NCBI GenBank assembly: GCA_009783055.1
Contig: WRHW01000003.1
Span: 25,430 to 89,429 of the forward strand
Source: Holophagaceae bacterium
GTDB lineage: Bacteria; Acidobacteriota; Holophagae; Holophagales; Holophagaceae
Direction: 5' to 3'
DNA: 64,000 nucleotides
Position numbers and translations under genes: made by a program. Positions 28,068 through 37,641 of this stretch are shown here, piece by piece. Under the pieces are notes generated by a model. That model was not told the DNA's origin. It saw nothing but the letters and a program-made list of their open reading frames with translations, and searched no databases. Within the stretch, counting starts at the first letter, position 1. Each line of letters starts with the position of its first letter.

Positions 28068-31000
28068 TTAGATTAGTGCTTCTGCCTCTTTCAGTTGTAC
28101 GCTCACCAGTCGGCTAATACCTTTTTCTTCCATAGTTACCCCATACAATGTATCAGCGGCTATCATAGTTGGTTTTTGGTGAGTAATAACTATAAATTGT
28201 GTGTTGCCCTTCATGCTGTTTACCAGATCTGCGAAGCGGGCTACATTGGCTTCATCCAGAGGCGCATCCACTTCATCGAGGACACAAAATGGGCTAGGCT
28301 TGAAATGAAAAATGGCGAATAACAAGGATATTGCCGTCAACGCTTTTTCGCCTCCAGACAGAAGGCTTAAAACTTTGGCCGTTTTTCCGGGAGGCTGAGC
28401 AGTGATTTCGATTCCACACTCCAGAATATCTTTTGGGTCTTGGAGGCTCAGGTGTGCGCTACCGCCTCCGAACACCTGCCTAAATACTTCCTGGAACTTT
28501 ATGTTAATGAAGTCAAATGCCTCGCGGAATCTCTCTTCGCTAGTGGAATTATAGTCCTTAATGGCTGTTTCCAGGTCTGTTATAGATTCCAAAACATCTG
28601 CCCGTTGTTCGTTTTTATAATTTAGTTCGTTTTCTACTTCTTCAAGTTCCTCAATGGCAAATGGATTGACGCTCCCCAAATCCTGCCTACGATTTTCTAG
28701 TTCGCTTAAACGGGTTTCATGAACCAACCCGCCCTGCTCCCAAGCCTCTTTTTCCTCTGCAGTAATTGAATTTAGGAAGTCTGGAAGAGAAAGCTCTAAT
28801 GCCAACTCAATTTCTTTTGCGATAGTATCTCGATTGCCTCTAATTTCGGCATCCTTTACTTTGGCATCTGTATATAGTTCCCATGCGTTTTTCAGGGCTT
28901 CTTGCAGCTCTCTATCCCCAATTTCCAGTAAGCGTAAATTTTCTTCTGAAACGGTAATTTTCTTCTGGAAATCGGCCAAGGCCTTGGATGACTTGTCTCT
29001 TTCAACCAAAAATCCTTGGATAGCTCGCTCTATTTCCGCCATTCGATTAATTGATGATTCCTTTCGCCCTTCGGCCTGCTGGAGTTCATCGCAAAGACGT
29101 TTTTTTTCTGCTTCGGAATTGAATGCCGCTCGTTTTTTGTGTTGTAGTTGCTGATCTACCGAATCTCTTTCAGACCAAGCTATGGCTTTTTTTGCATGGG
29201 ATTCTACCTGAAATTCCCGCCGCTCCTCAAGGCAGTGTTGAGCCTCGGACAGCTTTTGCTCGGTGCAAAGAATTTCTTTGTTTATAGCGTCTTCGTCACT
29301 GCTAGGTTGCCCCTTGTCTATTTCATTGATCTGTTCGGACAGCTTCGCCTTTTCCAGCTCAAATGTTTCCCACTGAACATCTGCACGCTGTTGCGCAGTT
29401 TCTATTTCTTTTATCTGAGATTGGACAGACTTCTGTTGCCCCGCCAAATCTTCCAGCAAGCGTTTGGCAGACGATCGGTCATCCTCCATTTCTCTGAGGC
29501 GTTCCTGAGCCTCTCCCGCATTATGAGTAAGCGTCTTTTTTAGTGCTTCACAGGCTTCTAGCTTGTCTAAAAGAACCTCTCGCTCGGCTTTGGAACCATC
29601 AAGTTCTGCTTTGATCTTTATGGGAGATGCAACTGGGGGCTCTATGCCAACCAGAATTGGTCCAAAGGGAAGCTTGATGAATGAGGGCGAGATAAACGCC
29701 ATGTCCGGGTGGGCATCAACCAATCCCTTGAACTTTTCATCAGAGCACCTGAATACACGCACTAGTAAACCTGCCAACACTTTTGGGGTCTTTTTTTTCC
29801 AGCGTATAGACTCGAAGAGTGACACTGTATGCGGTGGTTGCACAACGCTTGTTTTATCGGAGTCGGTAGAAACCATCAGTTGCCCTGGTAATTGTTTTAA
29901 TGTTTGGCTATCTATTTTCCAGGAAACAGTCTGTATCCAGCTACCAAGCACCCGCTCTAGGTCGGGACGAGCCTCGTCATCAATTTCGAGAGAGTCTACT
30001 AATGAAGTTGGAGTAATGCCTCTTTCACCCAGCCATTTGATGGATTCTTCAAAGTCTGAGGCACTCTGGGCAGTTTTGAGGGCATCTGACAGTTGGCGAA
30101 TTTGCAATTCTGTAGCATTTAGGTTGCCTTCTGTTTCGCGCCATTCTCGCTCACAGGCCGCCAATGATTCATTGGCATCGCTACGCACTCCTGCTTGCAC
30201 AGTGGTAGCCTCTTCGATTTCAGAAAATCTTTCCTCTGCACCCTCTAATTCCCTGGCAATGCGCCTTGATTTTTCCCTTAGGCCATCCAGCGCGGGTGCC
30301 CTACTGACTTCTTCGTCGTTTAGAGTCACCAAACGCCCTTCAAGCCTAGCGATTTCTCCAATAATAACTTGGCGGTCTCTCTGCTTTTGTGCCGCCGTTA
30401 GTATTGCCTCATCCCGCTTGCCCCTGAGATCTTTTAGGTCAGATTCGACTGACCGCAGTGCCCCCACTGCCAGAGCAACTCTCTCTTCTGCATTTTTATA
30501 TTGAACTTCCTGCTCCTCCAGAGCTTGTTGTGCTTTTGTTAGTTTTTTTGCCAGCTCGTCCAGCTCTGACGTCCAGTCTCCCGTTTGGGAATTTAGGTCT
30601 ATAAGTCGTTGTTTTGTTTGTTTTATGTCAAGCTCTGCGCTGTCATGCTTGTCTTTTTCAAAACCGCTACTTTGAGTCAATAGGCCGCGCTCCCTGTCAA
30701 TTTCATCTATTTTCTTAATCTGTTTGGCATGGCCATCCCTCAATTTGGTGAGAGCCAAATTTTGCCCCTCAACCTCGGATGCCTTTTCTGCCACCTGAGA
30801 AGTCAATTCAACTGTCCTTGATTCAAGGTCATCCAAATTTAGATCTACTTGTTCTCTTGCAACTACAAAATCAAGTGCTTTACCGGTCAGCAGTATTCGC
30901 TTTGTATCTCTTATTTTATTGTCTAACTCTTTTGCCCGCCTTGTTTTGGCGGCCTGTCGCCTTAGCGAATCCTGTTGTTTGCCCTTTTCAAAAAGAATGT

Positions 31001-31577
31001 CATCCAGCCTTTGGAGATTCGCCCTCGTTTCCTCCAACCTCCGCTCGGTTTCTGCCCTTCTGACTTTGTATTTAGTTATGCCGGCGGCTTCTTCCAGCAG
31101 TTGTCTGCGGTCTTTGGGCTTTGTGGAGAGTATTTGATCTATCTGCCCTTGTTGGATAAAAGAGTAGGCACGGGTCCCCATCCCTGTATCCATTAGTAAA
31201 TCCTGGATGTCTTTCAACCTACAATCATGGCCGTTAATTTTGTACTCGCTCCCTGAATCACGAAACAGACGGCGCGAAACAGTTATCTCGTTTGCCACAT
31301 CAGGTCGAGAATGGTCAGGCATCTCAAGTACCAATTTGACTTCAGCCATCGCTGTGGGTCTTCTTTCGCTGGTTCCGGCAAATACTACGTCTGCCATCTC
31401 AGTGCCCCGCATGAGGCTAACCCGCTGTTCGCCCAAAACCCAGGCTAAAGCATCAGAAATATTTGATTTTCCGCATCCATTTGGGCCTACAACCGCCGTT
31501 AGCCCCCCTGGGAAGATCAACTTCTGGGTATCGGCAAAGGACTTAAATCCATTGATCTCTAGGGAAATGAGGCGCAT
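28068..31577 (-). CDS. smc: Chromosome segregation protein SMC
   Basis: 1169 aa ATPase that forms the condensin ring with ScpA and ScpB (not in this window). N-terminal Walker A is VVGPNGCGKSN with the SMC-specific MRLISLEINGFKSFAD start. Two long coiled coils flank a hinge (about residues 510-660). The C-terminus has the signature LSGGEKALTAISLLFAIF and Walker B FCVLDEVDAPLDEANV. A strong promoter ends within a few nucleotides of the ATG and there is no Shine-Dalgarno, suggesting a near-leaderless message. dus follows. Length fits bacterial SMC. Confidence 0.97.
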   Translation of the reverse strand: MRLISLEINGFKSFADTQKLIFPGGLTAVVGPNGCGKSNISDALAWVLGEQRVSLMRGTEMADVVFAGTSERRPTAMAEVKLVLEMPDHSRPDVANEITVSRRLFRDSGSEYKINGHDCRLKDIQDLLMDTGMGTRAYSFIQQGQIDQILSTKPKDRRQLLEEAAGITKYKVRRAETERRLEETRANLQRLDDILFEKGKQQDSLRRQAAKTRRAKELDNKIRDTKRILLTGKALDFVVAREQVDLNLDDLESRTVELTSQVAEKASEVEGQNLALTKLRDGHAKQIKKIDEIDRERGLLTQSSGFEKDKHDSAELDIKQTKQRLIDLNSQTGDWTSELDELAKKLTKAQQALEEQEVQYKNAEERVALAVGALRSVESDLKDLRGKRDEAILTAAQKQRDRQVIIGEIARLEGRLVTLNDEEVSRAPALDGLREKSRRIARELEGAEERFSEIEEATTVQAGVRSDANESLAACEREWRETEGNLNATELQIRQLSDALKTAQSASDFEESIKWLGERGITPTSLVDSLEIDDEARPDLERVLGSWIQTVSWKIDSQTLKQLPGQLMVSTDSDKTSVVQPPHTVSLFESIRWKKKTPKVLAGLLVRVFRCSDEKFKGLVDAHPDMAFISPSFIKLPFGPILVGIEPPVASPIKIKAELDGSKAEREVLLDKLEACEALKKTLTHNAGEAQERLREMEDDRSSAKRLLEDLAGQQKSVQSQIKEIETAQQRADVQWETFELEKAKLSEQINEIDKGQPSSDEDAINKEILCTEQKLSEAQHCLEERREFQVESHAKKAIAWSERDSVDQQLQHKKRAAFNSEAEKKRLCDELQQAEGRKESSINRMAEIERAIQGFLVERDKSSKALADFQKKITVSEENLRLLEIGDRELQEALKNAWELYTDAKVKDAEIRGNRDTIAKEIELALELSLPDFLNSITAEEKEAWEQGGLVHETRLSELENRRQDLGSVNPFAIEELEEVENELNYKNEQRADVLESITDLETAIKDYNSTSEERFREAFDFINIKFQEVFRQVFGGGSAHLSLQDPKDILECGIEITAQPPGKTAKVLSLLSGGEKALTAISLLFAIFHFKPSPFCVLDEVDAPLDEANVARFADLVNSMKGNTQFIVITHQKPTMIAADTLYGVTMEEKGISRLVSVQLKEAEALI

Positions 31578-31589
31578 GTGTAATCTAAC

Positions 31590-31618
31590 AGTATATAGCT
31601 TGGCATTTGCAGTGTGAA
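31590..31618 (-). promoter_or_regulatory. Sigma-70-type promoter of smc, predicted near-leaderless
   Basis: Minus strand: -35 TTCACA (31618-31613), 17-nt spacer, -10 TATACT (31595-31590), each hexamer matching consensus at five of six positions. The expected start point near 31583 lies only about 6 nt before the smc ATG at 31577, leaving no room for a Shine-Dalgarno. Confidence 0.6.
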
Positions 31619-31661
31619 GCCCCTTTACACAAAAATATCGGGAACATTTATTCTATATACT

Positions 31662-31733
31662 CCACTTCAAAGTGGAAGGGCTCAATTGTTGGGAAAAAAA
31701 ATCCTTTAGCTCAATTCCTTTGGAGTTGAGCTA
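31662..31733. repeat. Two inverted repeats between smc and the pilus operon
   Basis: CCACTT / AAGTGG with a 2-nt centre (31662-31675), and TAGCTCAA / TTGAGCTA (31707-31714 and 31726-31733) extended inside by TCC/GGA. On the minus strand the second stem is followed by a run of T residues after five bases, so it could act as a terminator in that direction. The rest of the 288-nt gap (31578-31865) holds the smc promoter and presumably the pilus-operon promoter, which I could not define. Confidence 0.5.
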
Positions 31734-31865
31734 ATAAGAGTTACAATACTACTTTGCTACTGCATTTGGAGATGACTTGTCTGACAATCTGAAAAACAAA
31801 AAACATTGGAACGAGCTACCCTCCCGTAAGGCTTTGCCATTGTATAGCTCTACAGAGGTTTTTCG

Positions 31866-32597
31866 ATGAAGCTGTTTTCTCTCAAGCCGTCCATTGGAAG
31901 TGTCGTCTGGATAGAACCAAACAAACTCGTTGCGGGAGGCAAAGTCATTACAACCACTGGCCTCCCTTCAGAAGACCAGTTGGCTCAGGCTCTGACTCAT
32001 CTACCGGCAATGCCTACGAAGTGGATTATTGATGACAACATAGCCCCTTCTATGGTTGTAAAGGACATTGTAGAAATTCCAAAGGGGACCGAGGCACGGG
32101 AATCGTTTTTTAAGTGGAAATTTTCTCAGGCTCTCGCTATCGAAGGTAATTTTGCAGTACAAGGGTTATCTTTGGGAGAACAGGGATGGCTTTTATCCGG
32201 CATTCCCTTTGACCTTCAGGAAACATGGATTAATTTAGCCGCAAAAATGGGTCGTCCTCTTCATTTGCTGATTCCTCGATGGCTTTGGCTTTACAACAGG
32301 GTTGCGCCCACAAGGGAAAAACCAGGGATGGTGCTTTCTTTGTTAAAGACGGTAGACGACAAATACACAGGGAGCATTGCCACTTGGAACCGTACGCTGT
32401 CTCTACTTCGTCAGTGGCCAGATGCCACAGAGATACCAAATTGGATATCAGATCGTATCGAACCCACTCTGGCATATCTCAATAGAGATAACAGAACTCC
32501 AGCAGAAATATTGATCTGGGGGCCGATGGATTGGCCAGTTGGAACCATCCCCCACAAAGTATTTCAGTCAGAAATTCCCAACCAAGAGGCTATCTGA
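31866..32597 (+). CDS. PilM/GspL-like pilus assembly protein (divergent)
   Basis: 243 aa. Sequence identity to PilM is low; the call relies on position as first gene of a PilN-PilO-PilP-secretin series and on the general ribonuclease-H/actin-like pattern of short beta strands (SVVWIEPNKLVAGGKVITTTG, KWIIDDNIAPSMVVKD). No membrane segment is seen, in keeping with a cytoplasmic PilM that anchors PilN. AGGT precedes the ATG. The stop overlaps the next start (TGATG). It is shorter than typical PilM (about 350 aa), so a reduced version is implied. Confidence 0.55.
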   Translation: MKLFSLKPSIGSVVWIEPNKLVAGGKVITTTGLPSEDQLAQALTHLPAMPTKWIIDDNIAPSMVVKDIVEIPKGTEARESFFKWKFSQALAIEGNFAVQGLSLGEQGWLLSGIPFDLQETWINLAAKMGRPLHLLIPRWLWLYNRVAPTREKPGMVLSLLKTVDDKYTGSIATWNRTLSLLRQWPDATEIPNWISDRIEPTLAYLNRDNRTPAEILIWGPMDWPVGTIPHKVFQSEIPNQEAI

Positions 32598-33394
32598 TGG
32601 GCATTCCGACAATCAAGCTAAACTTAGCCCCACCTCCAACGCTGTGGCGACTACATCACAGCATTATCGCATGGATAGTTTTTGCAATTGGCACTGTAGG
32701 GTTAAGCATCTCAATTATTGCTACTCTAAAGGCTTATAGAGAAGCCGACATAGCAGGACAAAGGACAGTTGCAATTACGGAACAGGCCAGGACAGCTCAA
32801 CGGCAACAAACTTTGATAATGAATGAACTCAGGGAAATCAAAGTTGAACAGGAAATGCCGCGATGGAGACTAGCAGAGCGCATTTTGATGGAACGTGCCC
32901 TTCCGTGGTCAAGAATCACTGCCGAGCTAGAGCGTAGCCTTGTACAGGATGTGCGGATAAAAAGCATTCAGCGCACACGTGGCAATGACCAAACCGTGCA
33001 ACTAAAGCTGAGAGGCGAATCAAGAAATACGGATGCCGAGACTGATTTTATTGAGTCGTTAAAGGAAAATTTTGCATTTGCCCAAGTCATTCTCGAAAAA
33101 GAATCTGAATTAACAAATTCTCGCGGAGCTATTGAATTTGATTATTCTCTCCTCCTAAATACAGAACCACCAGAGTACGAGCTTCTGCCAAAATATGGTC
33201 CGGAACCAAATTCTACTCGTAGATCGGCCAGAGGCTCTGCCACAGCTGAATCAAGTCCAGTAACACAGGCGCAACCACAGGAAAACGTTTCACCACCAAC
33301 AACACAGACTCCACCAGCAACAACTACTGGCACAACACAGCAACAACGTAGTGCACAACGCCGCACAATTCCAGGAAGTGGAGCGTCAAGATGA
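32597..33394 (+). CDS. PilN-like inner-membrane pilus assembly protein
   Basis: 265 aa. Short cytoplasmic N-terminus with IKLNLAPPP (PilN family begins with a conserved INLLP/NLAP motif that binds PilM), one membrane helix near residues 25-50, then a coiled coil and a ferredoxin-like periplasmic domain. The last 70 residues are Pro/Thr/Gln-rich and probably disordered. The start overlaps the preceding stop by 1 nt, and the end overlaps PilO by 4 nt. In type IV pilus or type II secretion machines it forms the inner-membrane platform with PilM and PilO. Confidence 0.75.
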   Translation: MGIPTIKLNLAPPPTLWRLHHSIIAWIVFAIGTVGLSISIIATLKAYREADIAGQRTVAITEQARTAQRQQTLIMNELREIKVEQEMPRWRLAERILMERALPWSRITAELERSLVQDVRIKSIQRTRGNDQTVQLKLRGESRNTDAETDFIESLKENFAFAQVILEKESELTNSRGAIEFDYSLLLNTEPPEYELLPKYGPEPNSTRRSARGSATAESSPVTQAQPQENVSPPTTQTPPATTTGTTQQQRSAQRRTIPGSGASR

Positions 33395-33981
33395 ACGCCA
33401 ATATGAGGTCTAGCTCACACCGCCTCTGGCTTGGCATTGGGCTTGCCGTATTGTCAGTATTAATTGCGTTTTTTCTTCTACCGGATGCCTCCGGTAGAGC
33501 AACTAAAGAGAGGAAGTCTGCCCAAGATGCCCAAGCAAACTTAGAACGCCAACTATTAGAATTGTCTGATTATCAAGACATATTAGATAGACTTCAAGCT
33601 GGACGAAACCGCATCGCAGACCTAGAAAGACACATGCCAAAAGGCAATATCGATGACCTTCAGCACAGCCTTCGGCTCACACTGTATAAAATTGCAAATG
33701 AGTCGGGTATTAAGTTACCAAATATTAAATATGGGCTTCCAAATAAGGATGGTTCAAAAAACACAGGGATAGAAAGCATTGATGTGGAGTTTACAGCTTT
33801 AGGCGTATATCAAAACCTAAAGGTCTTCATGCTTGCACTAGAAGGTAGTGGTCAGCCTTTTGGAGTTTCATCGGTCAAACTCGATGAAAGCCCTGAAGGC
33901 GGAAGATTATCTGTTACTCTGCGAGCTTTCAGGCACAGTACAAATCCTGATTCGCAACTCCCAATCGAGGAGGCAACATAA
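33391..33981 (+). CDS. PilO-like inner-membrane pilus assembly protein
   Basis: 196 aa. One N-terminal membrane helix (LWLGIGLAVLSVLIAFFLLP), a coiled coil (about 35-85) and a ferredoxin-like C-terminal domain ending FGVSSVKLDESPEGGRLSVTLRAF, as in PilO/GspM. It heterodimerises with PilN in known systems. Start and stop both overlap the neighbouring genes (ATGA and TAATG), so translation is coupled through the operon. Confidence 0.75.
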   Translation: MNANMRSSSHRLWLGIGLAVLSVLIAFFLLPDASGRATKERKSAQDAQANLERQLLELSDYQDILDRLQAGRNRIADLERHMPKGNIDDLQHSLRLTLYKIANESGIKLPNIKYGLPNKDGSKNTGIESIDVEFTALGVYQNLKVFMLALEGSGQPFGVSSVKLDESPEGGRLSVTLRAFRHSTNPDSQLPIEEAT

Positions 33982-34679
33982 TGAAAACAGAACAAAATAA
34001 CGGGAGTACCTCCAAAATATGGTTGCAGGAATTAAAGACAAATAAAAAAACTCAGGGCGCAATGGTGATGTTTTTTCTCGTGGTTAGCTATCTTGGATAT
34101 GAGTTGTTTGCACCAAACGCAAGTAGCCCCGCAAAAAAACGACCAAACAATACGCAACGGAGCTATTCTAGCCAACCCTTGGAAGATGCTCAAATAACGG
34201 CTATCCAAAGATTGCCGAATCTGTCGCGGCTTGACAAGGCTGGCGAACTCCCTAGCGAAGACCGTATGTATCGAGACCTTTTTCGGTTTGATGCCCCGCC
34301 TCCGCCACCTCCCCCACCAAAACCTGTAGTAGTGCCTCCGCCAAAACCGCCACCTACGCCAGAAGAAATTGCCGCGGCAGAGCGTAAGGCCGCTATGGAC
34401 AGAGAAGTCCGTGGACAACCTTCGGCTTTCCAAATGATTGCAGTAGTGCAAGGGTTTACAGGCCCCTTAAAGGGTGCTTTCAAGAAAGATAAAGAAGATG
34501 AAATCCATTTTTTCATTATTGGCGATGAGGCAACACCGAGTTGGGTTCTCGCGGCACTCAACGAAGATGAAGCTAGTTTTCAAAACACCAAATTCGAGGA
34601 ACTGAAATATAGCATAAAGGTGCAAACCACTAGACCAGGTCAGTCCTCAAATCAGCGCCAAGCTTCAAACTTGTTTTAA
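33981..34679 (+). CDS. PilP-like protein with proline-rich linker
   Basis: 232 aa. A membrane segment near residues 29-46 (GAMVMFFLVVSYLGYELFA) is followed by a long flexible part that includes a run of eight prolines and then PPPKPPPTPEE (about 105-140). The last 80 residues form a small beta domain with FQMIAVVQGFTGPLKGAFKK, like the HR domain of PilP/GspC that binds the secretin N0 domain. PilP is usually a lipoprotein; here a membrane helix replaces the lipid anchor, more like GspC. Coupled to PilO by TAATG; the secretin gene follows after 27 nt. Confidence 0.7.
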   Translation: MKTEQNNGSTSKIWLQELKTNKKTQGAMVMFFLVVSYLGYELFAPNASSPAKKRPNNTQRSYSSQPLEDAQITAIQRLPNLSRLDKAGELPSEDRMYRDLFRFDAPPPPPPPPKPVVVPPPKPPPTPEEIAAAERKAAMDREVRGQPSAFQMIAVVQGFTGPLKGAFKKDKEDEIHFFIIGDEATPSWVLAALNEDEASFQNTKFEELKYSIKVQTTRPGQSSNQRQASNLF

Positions 34680-34706
34680 TTCGTAATACCAACAAAAGGT
34701 TTTACT

Positions 34707-37100
34707 ATGCTACTTAAACTACAAAAGCCACTGTTTCCAATCACAGCTCTCGTTGCAATCCTTGTTGCTTCGACAGGATGCACCTTGCACAGAGCCAATA
34801 AGGCCTTTGATGAGGGTAAATATGAAGAAGCCGCAAGAGCTTATTCAAGAGTAATCCAGCAAAGCCCCAGCAACACTAAAGCCAAAATGGGCTACCGGCG
34901 TTCAGCGACGCTAGCATCGGAAATGCACCTTCTTAATGCAAAAGATGCTGAGCGGGAGGGCAACCTAGATGCTGTTCAGGAAGAAGTATTAATGGCTCTC
35001 AAGTTTGACCCAACTAATTCATTTGCTCTAGAATGGCTTGCGGCCATTGAAGAGGCAAAAGCTGAACTACTTGAGAATCCAGATGAAGACTTGAAGTCAA
35101 TTAGAGACAGGGTTGAAAGTGAATCAGTGATTAGGCTTGCAACCACTGAACCCATTTTGAAACAGTTCCGAATCAATAACCAACCAATAAAAGATGTTTT
35201 TGGGGTCCTAGAAAAACATTTTGGAATTTCTTTCATTTTTCATGGCGGTTTTGATTCTCAATCTGGAGGTCAAGGGGTAACTTTCAAAATGGAAGATGCC
35301 CCACTCGAGCGAATATTAGATACTCTGGCACTCCAAAACGATTTATTTTACAGATACATTGACACCAAGACCGTAATGGTATTCAAAGGTGGTTCTAATG
35401 CCGCACAAAGGGCAGAATTAGAAAACCAGCAATTTAAACCAATATACCTAGATAATGCCAAACCACAGGATATTAACGCCACTCTACGAGCACTGATTGG
35501 TGCTGGGACAGCACAAAGGATTCAGCTAACACCGGATAACAGGCTAAACGCTATCATCGTTAAAGGACGCCCAAGCGACATCAAATTCATCACTTACCTA
35601 GTACAACGCCTCGATAAAGCCAAAGCCGAGGTTATGGTATATATTGAATTACTTGAAGTTACTGAAAATAGCATGGAACAATATGGCTTGATGCCCATAA
35701 TGCAGATAGGTGGCGATGGCATTTATAAAATTGGGGCTACTATTGACAACTCCGGCGGACCAAACATCAACAAAGGCGGTATCAGAATTAGCAAGAATGA
35801 TATCAGATACTTGTTCCCTAACATCCAACTCGATGCCTTAAAAACCAGTGGTGAAGCCAAAATGACTGCCACCCAAACCATGCGCATACTCTCTGATGCC
35901 TCTGCCGATTTTAACTTTGGCGACAAAGTATCTAGGCTTACAGGTGTAGGAGGCTATGGCAACCAGTCAAATACAAATCAAATACCCAATCAATACAACC
36001 CCTACGGCAATATGCCCATGAATAACTACTCTGACACGGAGGTTGGCGTTAAGGCCACCATCGTCCCAAGAGTCCACCATAATGGGGAAATAACTTTAGA
36101 TATTAAAGCGGAAGTTTCCAACTTAAAACCAGGAAACGACCCTGATAGACCGGATATTGGGCAACGCAGGCTCACAACCGAAGTCAGGGCACAAAATGGC
36201 GAAACAATCATATTCGGTGGCCTGTTAAGGGAAGATGAGGTTAAAAGCAAGAGAGGAGTTTGGGGCATCCATGATATTCCCCTCCTTGGCAAGATGCTTG
36301 GAAACAACAAAAAAGAGTCGTCTAGAACAAATGTATTGCTAACTATTCGACCTGTGATCGTTAGGAGACCAGATTTGCGCGAAGCAGACTTCCGCGCTTT
36401 TGACCCTGATTTTACCGCGCTATTGGAAGAAATGGAGGCAGAAGAAAAGCTAAAACGCCAGGCAGAAGCAAGAGAAAAAGTAAGATTGGAAGCTGAAGCT
36501 CTGGCCGCGGCAGAAGCAAAAAAACAAGCAGAAGCTGAAGCATTAGCAGAAGCCCAACGCAAGCAAGCAGAGCCAACATCTGGCACGCCACCTGATTCCA
36601 AAGATACCAAACCGGAACCAGTGCCAAACGCTGTGCGTCCCACACCAGTAGTACCAGAAAAAACAGAAATCGCCGATGAAGTACCGCCTCCAAGGCAACC
36701 TGCCTCTTCAGAATTAGTTTTCTTTCTGATGCCAATCACAAGCCAACTATCAGTTGGAGACAGGCACCAAATTAATATGATGGTAAGCGGTGGCAAAGGT
36801 GTCACCTCCGGTGAGCTTGCTTTCAGGATCGACCCAAAACTAAAAATTCATAGTATTTCCGGCTCAGATTTCCTCTCGATGGATGGTGGAACTCTCACAT
36901 TTGAGCCACAACAAGACGGCCTAGTCATGGTTAAATTCAAAAAAGAGACAGCAAAGACCGATAGTGGCATACTGCTCCGAATTGACCTAGAAGCTATTGA
37001 TAAAGGAAATGCCGCTATATATGTCGATGGGTATAAGTGCTTTGTGGGCGAAAATCCCATATCTGCCCAGATCAATAACGCAATGGTAGAAATCGATTGA
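34707..37100 (+). CDS. Outer-membrane secretin (GspD/PilQ-like) with TPR head and cohesin-like tail
   Basis: 797 aa. Lipoprotein signal with lipobox ending at Cys25, then a TPR-like helical region (about 28-120: FDEGKYEEAARAYSRVIQQSP). Next come short N domains (FGVLEKHFGISFIFHG; RLNAIIVKGRPSDIKFITYLVQRLDK) and the secretin pore domain with EVGVKATIVPRVHHNGEITLDIKAEVS and GETIIFGGLLREDE. An Ala/Glu/Lys-rich coil (about 575-625) and a Pro-rich linker connect to a C-terminal beta domain like cohesin (about 660-797). Secretins export pilins or folded proteins. Cohesin-tailed secretins are, from memory, seen in Acidobacteriota. Linked downstream to a pseudopilin gene by 1 nt. GspD versus PilQ cannot be settled from sequence. 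Confidence 0.88.
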   Translation: MLLKLQKPLFPITALVAILVASTGCTLHRANKAFDEGKYEEAARAYSRVIQQSPSNTKAKMGYRRSATLASEMHLLNAKDAEREGNLDAVQEEVLMALKFDPTNSFALEWLAAIEEAKAELLENPDEDLKSIRDRVESESVIRLATTEPILKQFRINNQPIKDVFGVLEKHFGISFIFHGGFDSQSGGQGVTFKMEDAPLERILDTLALQNDLFYRYIDTKTVMVFKGGSNAAQRAELENQQFKPIYLDNAKPQDINATLRALIGAGTAQRIQLTPDNRLNAIIVKGRPSDIKFITYLVQRLDKAKAEVMVYIELLEVTENSMEQYGLMPIMQIGGDGIYKIGATIDNSGGPNINKGGIRISKNDIRYLFPNIQLDALKTSGEAKMTATQTMRILSDASADFNFGDKVSRLTGVGGYGNQSNTNQIPNQYNPYGNMPMNNYSDTEVGVKATIVPRVHHNGEITLDIKAEVSNLKPGNDPDRPDIGQRRLTTEVRAQNGETIIFGGLLREDEVKSKRGVWGIHDIPLLGKMLGNNKKESSRTNVLLTIRPVIVRRPDLREADFRAFDPDFTALLEEMEAEEKLKRQAEAREKVRLEAEALAAAEAKKQAEAEALAEAQRKQAEPTSGTPPDSKDTKPEPVPNAVRPTPVVPEKTEIADEVPPPRQPASSELVFFLMPITSQLSVGDRHQINMMVSGGKGVTSGELAFRIDPKLKIHSISGSDFLSMDGGTLTFEPQQDGLVMVKFKKETAKTDSGILLRIDLEAIDKGNAAIYVDGYKCFVGENPISAQINNAMVEID

Positions 37101-37101
37101 C

Positions 37102-37575
37102 ATGAATAAATGCTTTAGAATAAGACCCAAGCGTGGCTTTACACTTCTTGAGCTTCTTGTCACCGTCATGGTTTTATCGATTCTTTCGGCTGTAGCAATA
37201 CCAGTGCTAAAAAATACCCAGCGTAGGAATAAGGAGATTGAATTATATCAAATCCTTCGACAGATGAGAGAAGCCATCGATAATTACAAAAGAGCAGTTG
37301 ATACAGGTGTTATCAACCCTCCCCCGGCTGAAACCTTTGGATACCCTGAATCACTAGATATACTTGTTGACGGCGCACCGAGTCGCTCTGGTGCTGGTGT
37401 GGTGCGTTTTCTACGCAAAATTCCGACAGACCCCATCACTGGAAAAGCCGAATGGAAACTGAGATCGATCAACGATGATGCAAACACAAATACTTGGGGA
37501 GGAGGAAGCGTTTTCGATATCCATAGTGCCGCTACAGGCTCAGGGCTAAATGGCGTTCCCTATAAAGAATGGTAG
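37102..37575 (+). CDS. Type II secretion/type IV pilus major pseudopilin (GspG-like)
   Basis: 157 aa. Prepilin signal KRGFTLLELLVTVMVLSILSAVAIP: cleavage between Gly and Phe by PilD, Glu at +5. The mature part has the long N-terminal helix continuing into ELYQILRQMREAIDNYK and a short GspG-type C-terminal fold with VRFLRKIPTDPITGKAEWKL and a metal-site-like loop. It starts 1 nt after the secretin stop and probably depends on translational coupling. No minor pseudopilins or ATPase genes follow, so the rest of the system is elsewhere. Confidence 0.88.
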   Translation: MNKCFRIRPKRGFTLLELLVTVMVLSILSAVAIPVLKNTQRRNKEIELYQILRQMREAIDNYKRAVDTGVINPPPAETFGYPESLDILVDGAPSRSGAGVVRFLRKIPTDPITGKAEWKLRSINDDANTNTWGGGSVFDIHSAATGSGLNGVPYKEW

Positions 37576-37641
37576 TCGCAACAGCAATTCATGGCAGTAA
37601 TAAATACACTTAATAGCAAGCATAAATGCCAAAGTTTACCC

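Noticed and set aside
29563..30504. 313-codon frame on the plus strand opposite smc
   Set aside because: It lies wholly inside the smc coiled coil and has the Ser/Arg-rich composition of an antisense shadow.
34291..34360. Proline-codon tract in the PilP-like gene as a possible slippage site
   Set aside because: Codons vary (CCG, CCT, CCC, CCA), so there is no uniform repeat prone to slippage.
36026..36805. 259-codon minus-strand frame opposite the secretin gene
   Set aside because: Antisense shadow of the Ala/Glu-rich linker; low-complexity composition and no ribosome site.
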